Source: Saururus chinensis (Eukaryota > Streptophyta > Magnoliopsida > Piperales > Saururaceae). From it: a DNA stretch of 64,000 nt. The stretch lies in contig CP141146.1 of the NCBI GenBank assembly GCA_035235625.1, positions 22,810,501 through 22,874,500 of the forward strand. The letters are read 5' to 3'. Every line of letters begins with the position of its first letter. Position 1 is the stretch's first letter. Both the position numbers and the translations under genes were made by a program. Under the pieces are notes generated by a model. The model worked only from the letters and a program-made list of their open reading frames with translations, was not told the origin of the DNA and did not search any database. Shown piece after piece: positions 38,761 to 49,467 of the stretch.

Positions 38761-40406
38761 TGTCATGCCCCGCACACCCCTTGACCCGAACCTAGTCTAA
38801 AGTAGGATGATGAAGGTTGGATGAAGCAGAAAGATAACCCTAAACCGGGCTAGATTAATGTACACAACACCACCTTTGTGCAAAAGCAATTAATGGAAGA
38901 GAAAAGTAATTAATTAAAATATCTTAGTACATCACATACCCACATAGTCTCATAGAAACATAGCTACATAATAATCTTAAGCCTTAAAAGGCAACCACAT
39001 GTCTAAGCCATTAAACAATGTTATCCATAACATGTAAAGTAACAAAGTTCTAACATAAGTCATACACATTAGTTAGCAACCAGACTTTTTAAATAAATTA
39101 AAAGTCGGAATCTCATCAATTCGGAATTAAAAGGGGCCAAGATCAACTATATATAGAAGAGTAATTTTTCATTAATATAAAATAATTATAAAATTTTTAG
39201 AGCACGGCTTAACATGACTTTGACAAAATCAAAGTAGTGCAAATGTACATAATTAATATATATCAAAAGAGCTTGACAAGGTAAATCCAAAGTGTACATC
39301 TTTCGCAGTTCTATGGGCTAAAATCATTAAAATCATCTCCTTCATTCATATCTGCAGTGTCTGGGGGTGGGTGAGTATATTTATACTCGATAGATAGAGT
39401 TAAATTCTACTATCATTCTATAACATAAAGCATAATCAAAGATACATAAAACATTCTTCTAATAATTCATATTAAAATTTAAAAGTCGACTTATCAAAAT
39501 ATCTTTGTCGACTTAAATGGAATTCAAACGTTTTTCTTTTACAAAAAGTCGGATAAAACAACCTTCACATAACCCGATAAAATCGGATAAATCATTTGTA
39601 AGAATAATTCAATAAACAATTCAAAATCAAATAAATCATCATTCACGGAATATCATCGATATCAGAGCAACATACACGTGCTCGTGGGGCAACAGGATCA
39701 TAATGAAAGCAATATTCTCACAATATCCTATTTCATGGGCGCGCCATATGCCTTAATAAGCGGTTGAGTCATAACTCCAATAGTTTTTGGGTTTTATACC
39801 AAATAACTACTTTTCAAAACCGGTGATAACTTTAGGCTTTATACTAAATAACTACCCTTCAAATCTAATCAAAATTGTTCGTAATGTCCTTCAAATAATA
39901 ATAATATTTTAAAATTCTTATCACGATGAAATCCTGCTAAGAGGTGTACAAGACTATTATTTTAGCATTCGTCCGACCCCTAATAAATACCATATTTTTT
40001 GAAATAATTATTTATGAAAGAATTAGAAAATTGTGTGGCCTAGTCATAGCACAAAATTAGAGTTTAAAGCAACCTAGCCTTCATTCTTTAATTTGACCGG
40101 AGTAGTGACTGGTGGTCAAAGCCTTGTCTTGTTCCCAAACTTAAGAGAGGCAGGCGGAACTTCCCCTCATGTCTAGACAAAATTTCCTTATGGGCTCAGA
40201 AGTGGCGGACAGAGCCTCCCCTTGCGCTAGGATGATTTATCCTTTATGCACAAAAGTGGCAAATGGAGTCTCTCTTTACATAAGAACATTTTCTCCTTTT
40301 AGTCCGAAAGTGACAAACATGGTCTCCTCTTGCCCTAGGTCATTCCCCCATTTAGAATGGCTAACTCAAAAACGGACTTCTCTACAATGTAGAGCTCCCT
40401 CTAATT
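38761..40406 (-). mobile_element. Minus-oriented Gypsy-type LTR remnant
   Basis: It starts TGTCATGCCCCGC, the complement of a GGGGCATGACA LTR end. The first 150 bp match the end of the 8318-12930 insert in reverse complement. A GGGTGGGTGAGTATATTTAT phrase at about 39367 recurs at about 41985. It is interrupted by the small LTR element at 40407-41889, so its far end is uncertain. Confidence 0.65.
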
Positions 40407-41889
40407 TGTAATGGCCGCCATTTATCTATAATATAATAATCATAATAATCATGTCCGACATGCGTAATTAGTACGCACATGACCGAACATGACGGTCGTA
40501 GGTGCAGAACAGTCACAGATTTCTCATCTCATCTTCACATGATCATCATAGAATATATCGGAGTCATTGTGGAGCCAAAAATATTGAAACATCATTACTA
40601 ACTGTCATAGTCCAGAAAAACATAAGATTATTACACATACCAAGGACTACTGTGCATAGAGCTAATAGTTATACAAAATTTATAATTCTTCGGGCACTTT
40701 GTGCCTTTACACATCAGTCATAAATATTTACATAGTACCTCTCTCCTGAATATGAGGAGGGAAATACTTATCATATAGTACCTCTCTAAACTCTTCCCAC
40801 TTAATGTTTTCCTTATCAAGAAACAAGTTCTTTTCTGTGGTAGGCCACCACAAAGCCACTTCCCTTGTCAAAGAAAAATTGGCCACATCCACTTTCCTGT
40901 CCTCTGAAACTTTCATAGCCTTAAATATTTTTTCTATCTCAAATATCCATTTCTCGGCCGCCTCCGGACTGTCCTCTCCTGTAAAAGTTGGAGCAATTTT
41001 CTTGAACCGTTCAAGTAAATTATCCTTCTCACTCCGACTACTCTCAGCCAAATCTATAGTGTTCCTCCAATGGTTAGGGCTAGGCTGAAATCCTTGAGTC
41101 TGCAAATGCTGGGTCATCTTTTGTATCATCATATTCAAAGAAATTTTCCATATGGTTTTCTGATGTTGCTGCACCATGAGTTGTAGCTTCAACTTGGGAG
41201 GAATCATTAGACATATGTACCTCAGAAGTCATCTTAGGGTTCTAGTAGATTGTAATAACCTTGAATCCACATGAAGTTGGTTTAAACAGACTGAGGTTGT
41301 TTATAAACATTTTCAAACATACACACATACTCATATATGGTAGTAAAAAGAGGTGTATTTAAAACACCCAGCTCACAAAATCACAAATCAAACTAAACTA
41401 CATAATTTAAAGTAAAAGCAGAAACCAACTAAAAATAAAAGCATAAACAACTTTTAAACCCAAAAACACAGCATCAACCAGATCATAGGAAACAAAATAC
41501 TAATTATTTATATGACTGATTTTAAACTACTGCTCTCAAACAGTGAAACCTTGGGCTCCAATACCAAATATAATGGCAGCAATTTATCTATAATATAATA
41601 ATCATAATAATCCTGTCCGACATGCATAATCAGTATGCACTTGACCGAACATGACGGTTGTAGGTGCAAAACAATCACAAATTTCTCATTTCATCATCAC
41701 ATGATCATCATAGAATATATCGGAGTCATGCAAAGCCAAAAATATTGAAATGTCATTACAAACTGTCATAGTCCAGAAAAACATAAGATTATTACACATA
41801 CCAAGGAATATTGTGCATAGAACTAATACAAAATTTATAATTCTTCGGGCACATCGTGCCTTTACACATCAGTCATATAAATAATTACA
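40407..41889 (-). mobile_element. Small LTR retrotransposon with gag only
   Basis: Two LTRs of 326 and 321 bp (40407-40732 and 41569-41889) bracket 836 bp. Read on the minus strand they start TGTAAATA and end in TTACA or TTATA. A primer-binding site resembling initiator tRNA-Met (RC of GGGCTCCAATACCAAA, about 41553-41568) adjoins the right LTR. The internal region carries a Gypsy gag segment and nothing of pol. Flanks TAATT (40402-40406) and TAGTT (41890-41894) are a 4-of-5 target duplication. It may be a deletion derivative or a non-autonomous gag-bearing form. Confidence 0.88.
40728..41207 (-). CDS. Gypsy gag segment of the small LTR element (fossil)
   Basis: An open frame of 159 residues matching the retrotransposon gag domain: FKKIAPTFTGEDSPEAAEKW, IEKIFKAMKVSEDRKVDVAN, TREVALWWPTTEK and YDKYFPPHIQE. 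It runs into the start of the 3' LTR, so the C-terminal part of a normal gag (zinc knuckle) is absent. As part of a mobile-element fossil it is not a host gene. Confidence 0.8.
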   Translation of the reverse strand: MIPPKLKLQLMVQQHQKTIWKISLNMMIQKMTQHLQTQGFQPSPNHWRNTIDLAESSRSEKDNLLERFKKIAPTFTGEDSPEAAEKWIFEIEKIFKAMKVSEDRKVDVANFSLTREVALWWPTTEKNLFLDKENIKWEEFREVLYDKYFPPHIQERGTM

Positions 41890-42700
41890 TAGTTTTTCTA
41901 ATGTAGCAAACACATAAATTATTTGGAAATCCTTTCTTCTTTCACTTCTATCCTCACTGCATCACCTGCATAATCTAGGGGTGGGTGAGTATATTTATAC
42001 TCAGTAAGTTGATATAAAATCTAAAGGAGTGCTAAGCAAAACTTCTTTAAAATAAAACACTGTAACTTAGTCAGTTCAAAATCAAATCAAATTTATAAAT
42101 CCAATCAAATCCACAAGTCGTGATACCCAACAGCCTAGCCCCGTGCTCATGGGCAACGAGGCCACTTAGGGAAGGAGTTTCCCCATGATGCTCCACCCTA
42201 TGTGTGCCACTTGCCGATTATTTTTCTTGGTGGGCATCAAAATAGTGTACGTAACTAAACACTAAGTGGCACATACAAAAATGATTCACATAGGTGTACG
42301 TAACGAAAAATACCACATAACATTAGCAAAAATTCATTCTCTGAGTAAAACAAGTCTCATAAACATACTTGAGTAAAATACTTCAAAAGAAACCAACCTT
42401 GATAAGCAAAACAGTATTTAGAGTTTAAACCCTACCTTAACTTTTGGTATAAAATTCATAATTATAGAGGCCTAAGACGGTAAAAATAACCCCACCACAG
42501 CGTCCAGCACATTTGATTCAGTAGAGAATGCCTCTTGAACGGACAAAATAGGACTTAAAATGACCCTGAAATAGTATAAATGAGTTTGAAATGAACCCCC
42601 TCCCTATTTATAGCCTCTGGAGTTCTGAAAATCTCCACACTACGCCATGGCCGAGACGGCAGCGTACACATGACATTCGCGCCTCCCGTGTGTGACGCTC
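41890..42700 (-). mobile_element. Minus-oriented LTR remnant of the same family as 47714-54988
   Basis: The reverse complement aligns with 53090-54720: TATA-bearing CTATAAATAGGGAGG (about 42595-42610), AAGAGGCATTCT, TGCTGGACG, GGGGTTATTTTT, CCATGAGCACGGG and GTGAGTAT phrases. This gives its orientation and extent. Confidence 0.75.
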
Positions 42701-44139
42701 ACGTGCGCTGCCACCAGGTCTGCTTGTCGTGCGGCGCATTGCGTGCGCGTGGATTTTTTTATTTTTTTATATTCCTATCTTCAAACGCATGTATTTTTTT
42801 TACCCCGAACTTAGATTCATGTGTTCTTGGTACCGTTGAGCTCATGTCGATGAACTTTATAAAACTAGACCACTCAATGTAATTTAGCACAATCTTAATA
42901 AGTGGGTCCCACCTATAAGACATGCTTCCCGAGGTCATAATTTTCTCTCCCGACCTTCGTTTCTCGTATTTTTTTACTCATTACGCTCGTTTTTTCAAGC
43001 TCTACCACAATCATATAAAATATTATCACATAACAATCTTTAACTAATTAAAATTTTTAAAATTAACTTATTAGAGACTTAAAATTTACCAAAAATTCAT
43101 AGTCGTTATATAATTAGCTGGGATTAGTTTTTGAGTGGACAAAATCGGGTGATTTTTGACTTTAAAATAGGGGTTTGAAGTTAAGAAGACTGGCAAAAAT
43201 AAGAAGAGAGGGGAGGAGAATGGTGTAGGGAAAATTGGAACCCCTCCCCCCCCCCCCCCCCCCTTCGTCTATTTATAAAGAAAAGGCATCGTTGGATGTG
43301 CGCCATGTGGTGTGCATCCAACGATCAACTAGCAGCCATGCTGCGGGTTGTCATTTGCAAGATGTAGGCCTGCCTACAGTTTACACATTCTAGCCTACAA
43401 CTTGGCAGGCCTGTCGCGGTAGGTGTTAGCATCAGCACGCTGATGCAAAAATATAATAATAATTATTATTATTATTTTTAAAAATGACTTTAGAATTCAG
43501 GTGTTAGCATCAGCACGCCAAGTCGCACACACTCACTAATTTGATTCTTTCAATTCCTTTGTAGTCGATTAATCGAGCATATAGGCTGATCGATCGCCAA
43601 TGAAGAATCTGCATAAAATTTTTACAAGTTAGCCAGTTTAATTCAAAATATCATACAAGTGTTTCCTAACCTATTTAACCGTAATTCTTAATTATCTAGG
43701 CTATGTTAATTCTTAAACAAGACTGGAAAATAGAATAATAAAGGGTAAAATAACATTATAAATTGTACTTATTAGTCTTCCACATGCAATATTTGAAAAA
43801 AATTGGACACATGCATGATGATGGGCATACGACCATAGAAATTATTCTGGTCATACGACCAGGCAATTAGTACTTGGAGCAGATAGCAGAGGGAACAGAA
43901 CTTTGACAGGGGGCAGGTGGGATGGCAAAAGGGAGGGGAAAACTTGGTCTTGGAGGGAAGAAGGATGGGAGTGGTAATGCGCCAACAATAGTCTCAAGTG
44001 CAGCAAGGCCACATAACGTAGTTGTTGTTGGACCAAGTTATGAGCTAAGCCTATATTGATCACTTAGTAACTGGCTTGGGTGAAATGCTTTATGTTCTAG
44101 GGGTCTAGGTTCATGGGGGTGGATCCACAACCTCTTGCA
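42701..44139. other. Mixed repeat debris, no gene; C-homopolymer at 43246-43263
   Basis: It contains an 18-base C run, a TATA-like CTATTTATAAAG at about 43268, and a duplicated GGTGTTAGCATCAGCACGC phrase (43423 and 43500) around an ATT microsatellite. The TATA and leader-like parts suggest further LTR fragments, without resolvable ends. Confidence 0.45.
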
Positions 44140-45291
44140 CATGTCACACTTGTTTGAGGGGTTGGCCCCCCCAAGGGCATGGCCATGAGGGGTGTGCTAG
44201 TCGTCTATGGGCTCATGAACTTGAGCCCATACCCTTGAATGAGATAATGTTAGTGAACCCGGTCGAAAGAGTCTAGTTGGGCCTTGATTCCAGCCCAACT
44301 TGGAGAGGGCTCAGACGCCCTATCTCTGGCTAGATGCCTAGCTTCTAGCAGTTGCGACAGGGCCATTGACCCCGCCCCGGCTCAGTCAGACTTGATAATC
44401 CTATCCTCAAGTGGGTGGGCTGCACTATTCGCACATAGTGTGGTAGCAGGTAGACACTACTAGCTACTGGTTGCTGTCGTCGGACCATCTCTTGATAGCT
44501 CTAAAGTCATTGAAGCATTCTAGAGACAAGAGCCTTATTCCAAACAAACAAACATAAAATTACGCAATTAAACTTAAGTTAGGCATCCTAACTCGCGGTC
44601 TTCGTGCTTGCTCCTCCCCTCCTTTGTTGCCCACCACGTTCACCAAAAAACACTCTGGAAGCTCTCTCCCTCCCTCTCTCTAGCCTCCCCCTCCCTTTCT
44701 CTAGCCTCCCCCAAATACTCCCCCTTCCAATTGGCCCTAGGCGGGTATTTATGATATATGGGGACTAGGGTTTCTCATCCCCTAAGGACTTGGGTCAAAA
44801 TACCTTTCAATGGGCAGCCCAATTAGGCCTCCCAAACCATGTTTCCCTCATTTTAATTAACCAGGCCTATAGAGCACATTAAATGCCCAATTGCACATCC
44901 AATTTGGGTAAATAGGCATTACACGTCATGATCAAATTTAAACTGTCATATATTTCTCATCCAAACTCTGATTTATACATCCTTAATGGCATTTTGAGAT
45001 TGTTTCCGCCTACTTTCTAAATATATTATTTCAGCCCTAAAATCCATCTATAAAAGAAGTTATTCAACTAAAAGTTAAAGGGTCAAACTTACTAATTTTC
45101 ATGTGTCCACAATTGAAAAACTAGGACATATAGAATATTACATTATGTTCTCTCATTTGATACTATTATGTTCAAGAAATGAGCAGCTCACACATGAGAT
45201 ATCTTATTGGAAGATTTGACAAAATGTTAAAAAAAATATTTTTACTATTGCATTTATTAAAAAATGAATTTCAAAATTTTGGGTTGTGACA
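44140..45291 (-). mobile_element. Probable minus-oriented LTR
   Basis: The right end read on the minus strand is TGTCACAACCCAAAATTTTG, a typical LTR start. A TATA-like motif (RC of GGTATTTATGATAT, about 44745) is followed by a GGGGGAGGCTAGAGA-type leader. The left end is not defined and no target duplication was found. Confidence 0.45.
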
Positions 45292-45367
45292 CTCGTATGA
45301 ATTATCATATCACTCCACTTGTGATTCAGGAACAAAGGTACTTAAAAGTAAAAGTATCGAAAGTTGC

Positions 45368-46809
45368 TGATGTACTGAAATAATGTTCAATTAAATATTT
45401 CACAATTCAAAATTGCAATCCTATTTTGTGTTAATTCATTGCTTATTTGGGCTATTTATGTTTTAAATAGGTTAGTTGGACCTTAATTGAGTTTACATGT
45501 CTAAACAGGCTTTAACAGGATCCAACTGGAAGAGGAAGTGAAGCCTAACTACCCAAAGCTATTTAAAAGTCAAGAATGGGATCCTAATGGTCTAAACATG
45601 CATTGAATGGTCAAACACAGCCTTGTGGACCCGTTGGATTTGAGATTTGCATTAAGAGAACTAAATTAGGAAAGAAGCTGATTCGGACAGATTAACACAA
45701 ACTTAGTATTTTGACCATATCTTTCTATGTATAATTAGGATTGATATTATTCTGGTGGCATTGGAAAGAAGACTTCCGTAGCTACAATTATTATTTCAGG
45801 AAGAAATTTCAAATTCCGAAGATGTATAGGTTGAATTCGGCATGCAAATGGACAGATAGTAAACTAACCCGAGGCTAGCACATGGAAAATCTTTTTATTA
45901 ATTGTGATTGATACACATAAGGAAAGACAATGAGGCTGATTGGATAACTAAAGGAAGATTCAAATATACTTATTTACTAAATAAATCATTGATTTATGTG
46001 ATTGATTTAGAATCTAATCATTACCAAAGAAGCAACCAATCAGGCAATCAATCAGGATGCAATCTAGATATATGATTTCACTTTCCTCTTTGAAGCAACC
46101 CTTTCTATTCCTATAAATAGAGGGGTGGATGTGATAGATGGATAATCCCCTCCTCTTGGGAGCTCTCTTCCCCTATTTTCTTCTCTCATTTTGTATTTTT
46201 GTTTTTAGTTTTATTGTAATGGCTTTCTAAGCTGTCAAGCTAAGGCTAGAGGTGATTTGTAACAATTTAATGGAGTTCAATTCATGTTTCATCAATGGTT
46301 TCAAGTAAGTATTATTTATTTGAAGTGGTGTTTATTTAATATTATTCTTCTTCTTGTTTCTTTGTGATTTGGATACATAAGATGCTTGAAGGCTCTCTTT
46401 TTTGATCTTTTGTGATTTGGATACATAGAAATATTTAAGAGACAATTATTTTTATCCTTCATCTATCCAAAGTATTTTCTATCTTTAATTTCAATTTTAA
46501 TGTTCATATCTTCCAGTTAGATAGAATCTTCATTCGATTCTAATTGAGATAACATGATACATGAAGAACATCATTAGATGTTACAATGATCCTTAATGCC
46601 TTAGTGTTTTCTCATCTTGATTTCTTGACTCTATATTGCCTCAATACTCTTCTACTCTTTCTTTCTTAATTTTTCCTTTCTCTATTTATTCGTAACTATT
46701 TTCTTTGTTGCACAAGGCTTTCCCTATGGATCGACCTTATCTACTACAATTGGCAAGTAAAAAAATCTGAATTTGACTTCTTCATAGTCTTGGTTCAGAC
46801 GTAACAACA
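45368..46809 (+). mobile_element. Solo LTR, Tat/Ogre-like Gypsy, 1.44 kb
   Basis: It starts TGATGTACTG and ends GTAACAACA, with perfect target duplication GTTGC at 45363-45367 and 46810-46814. The promoter CTATAAATAGAGG is at 46111. The 3' part reads CCCTATGGATCGACC, a phrase typical of the LTR tail of Tat/Athila-type Gypsy elements; the lineage is from memory and is inference. No internal region remains. Confidence 0.9.
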
Positions 46810-46814
46810 GTTGC

Positions 46815-47302
46815 CTCTTACAATCTTCCTTCCACCAATCAAGCACATATCTCTTTGGTAAATTTCTCACTCCCTTCGCTAGTAAGATTCACGATGCATG
46901 TTGACATTATCCTTTTAAATAAAGTATAGTCCCGCAACTATTCGATCCCTAGGAATCCAATGAGGCTTGCTCATCTCCCCAAGACCTCCATAGGCCATGT
47001 TGCACTCTGGCCAACTCCCTAAACTTTGTTTCGAAATTTAAAATTTCATTGTGTTGCCAAAAATATTTAAACAAATAGCACCACTAGAAAACATTGAACT
47101 CTATTTGATTCTCTTCGTAGAAGTGACTATCTTCACCCTCCAAGCTCTTTTCCAACAAGAACTCAACCTAACAGATAATGATACAAATGTTATCTTCAGG
47201 GCAATAGTCTTATCTTCACTACCCTGTCATACGAATCAGTTTAAACGAATGTCTATGACTGTTGAACTTAAAAATGATGTAGATCACAAAGATTGGGATC
47301 AA
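46815..47302. other. No recognised gene
   Basis: Unique-looking sequence interrupted by the solo LTR. An 84-codon plus-strand frame at 47051-47305 has no recognisable domain and is not called. Confidence 0.4.
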
Positions 47303-47713
47303 TGAGTACTTGCTATAATGGTTGGCTGCAAGAGGCATTGGATGGAGTCTTGTGCCCACAAGTCCAAGTGGTTGTTGTGGTAACTGAAGTGCACATCGTC
47401 GGTGGTGAAGTTGGAGGGGTCGATGCTGGTGACCCAAATTGCCCACTTCAACAAGAGGATGGGAAGGCGGGAGTGAGGATTATGAGGGGTGAGGAGGGAC
47501 TATGAGAGAGGGGCGGAGAAAGAGGGGTGGATTTTGAAGCGGGGAGGAGGCAGAGGGGTGGGTGTCGAGAGAGAAGCATGTAGGTGGATTTGGAGTCAAG
47601 GAAGAGGTAGGGAGTTGGAGGGTGACAAGAGAGGGCCAGGTGGGTCGAGGACGGGCTGTGAGAGAGGGGTAAAGGAAAAAAGAGGTGGATTTGGAATCGG
47701 GGATGAGGCAGAG
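47303..47713. repeat. AG-rich direct repeat, left copy
   Basis: It starts ATGAGTACTTGCTATAATGG and contains GGGGTCGATGCTGGTGACCC and AGAGGGGTGGATTTTGAAG units. The first 200 bp are duplicated at 54989-55225. It directly precedes an LTR start at 47714. Confidence 0.85.
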
Positions 47714-49467
47714 TGTAATGCCCCTGATTTTTCTACGATTTTTGTGATTTTCCTGCTATTTTTCTGGTCATTTTTGGTGGGAAAATGTGACAGTATTTGT
47801 GTATTTACCCCGTATTTATACCTGTAAAGTTGGGTGTGGGGCTTAGTCGTAGACCGTGGGCCTTGCTATGTGCTTATGGCACAAATTTTGGAGGGACAAC
47901 GCATAACCGGGAGGTTAACGTGTGTTAGGGACGTAGATGGAAAAATTAAAAAGACTATAAGTATATGGAACCGAAGTCAGATTCCAGAACCTTTCGTTGT
48001 CCAGAGAAAATTTCGCGTCCAGTGGTTTTGTGAGAAAACCCGAGGGCATATCCGGTCGCTCCGTTCTCCGTCCTTTGTCGTCGGATTCTGCCGATTCTTG
48101 TCAGGATCCTCCTTGCCTCACCGCCACGAGTCTGTAGGTACTAGCTATGACCGCCACCATGGCCTCTTCGATCCTCCACGAGGTACTGAACATTTCTTCA
48201 AGTTTTTTCTCCTTCAAATCCCGTTTTTGAGCTGTGGGGGCGCAATTTTAATGTCGTTTGCAGCCGCCCTCAACTAGACTTATGTTTGTTTGGCCGCTAG
48301 GAACCCATAGGCGCTGGCTAGAGCCGCTATCGTGCTTTCTTCGCTCTGTTGTGAGCTACCGGTCTTTTGGTCGGGTTTTTGTTACTATTTGCATCTCACT
48401 ATTCGTGGGATTTTTGGATGCCGGTGTGTTTTCGATCATCGTCCGGCCACCGGCAGGACTCCGTCCAGCCTACCTCGACCCAATGTTGGTAGGGGGTTGC
48501 CGTTTCCGACCCTGCCTCACCCCTATGGTCTTGATCTGCCCGATTAGACGCTTTGGGTGCGGCTCGGGTCGTTGCCATTAGCGAGTCATGGGCCATTTGG
48601 CCATCGTGGGCTCTACCCCAGCTCAACGACAGTGAGGGCCAACCCCACTTGGCCAATTACACCTCCGCTCGGAATAGGCTTCTTGCCTTGCCCCATACTG
48701 CGCGAGATGCACAGCCGCCCGCACTACGTGTGTTAGCTATGGGTGGCGATAGGCGATGTCACTGCTTCGATCGGCCACCATGTCTTGGCCTTAGCTCGAC
48801 CGCCCTTATGTGGGTCTTGGGTCGCCACCGTCCAACCCATCTCCCACTATAGTGGCATTGTTTGGCCGCGTGTGCATGTGGCCACGCGTGCATTTTTGGG
48901 TTTAGGCATTGTATTTGTGCCGCCTGACCGTCTGTTGGTTATGCCACCAAATGGAGTTGACGCTAGAGCCCTCCACCACCTCTCCTCTATCCTCGAACGT
49001 CGCCCCATGCCCTCCGCCCTTATGTGGGCCCTTGTGATGCGAAATCGCCGCCGTTGGGTGCTGTCCACGGCCGATTTCAACGTCTTGAGGCCGGCCGAGT
49101 ACTTTTCATCCGCTAGCAGACCTTCGGTGAGTACACCCTCGACTTATGGTCACACCGCCACTTATGTTGGCACGACCTTTCTCCCGGCTACCCCTAGTGT
49201 GCCGCCGTGGATTGCGGATTTTGCCGCATTGACTTCTAACACCCTATTTGGCCGTGAATAGTTCCAGCGTTTCCTAAACCCTTGGGACGACAACTCTCTC
49301 AGCTAGGCAATGCCTTTGGCTGCTAACTTCGCCGCTGACGCCGCCACCATCGTGTGCTCGCCATCAAACATCATGATTACGAGGTAGGGGAGCTTTGAAC
49401 TCGTAATTTCATGATAGCATGCTTTGAATGAGTAGCAGCATGCTAGGACTATATGATTGAATGCTAT
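47714..49467 (+). mobile_element. Left part of an LTR split by solo LTR copy B
   Basis: It starts TGTAATGCCCCTG; the other end of the unit is 54988 (CCCGGGGCGCGACA). Apart from the insertion, the LTR would be about 3.7 kb. The segment 48000-49260 is GC-rich and has several long overlapping open frames in both directions with no recognisable domains, so they are not called. Flanking 5-mers CAGAG and ACGAG agree only in part. Confidence 0.65.

Noticed and set aside
43246-43263. C-homopolymer as a structural signal
   Set aside because: A single poly-C run in repeat debris. More likely slippage or an assembly-sensitive tract than a functional element.
48258-49261. Several long open frames (71-172 codons) in the GC-rich LTR block
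   Set aside because: They overlap in different frames and strands, show no motif, and lie inside a fossil LTR. Better explained by base composition.
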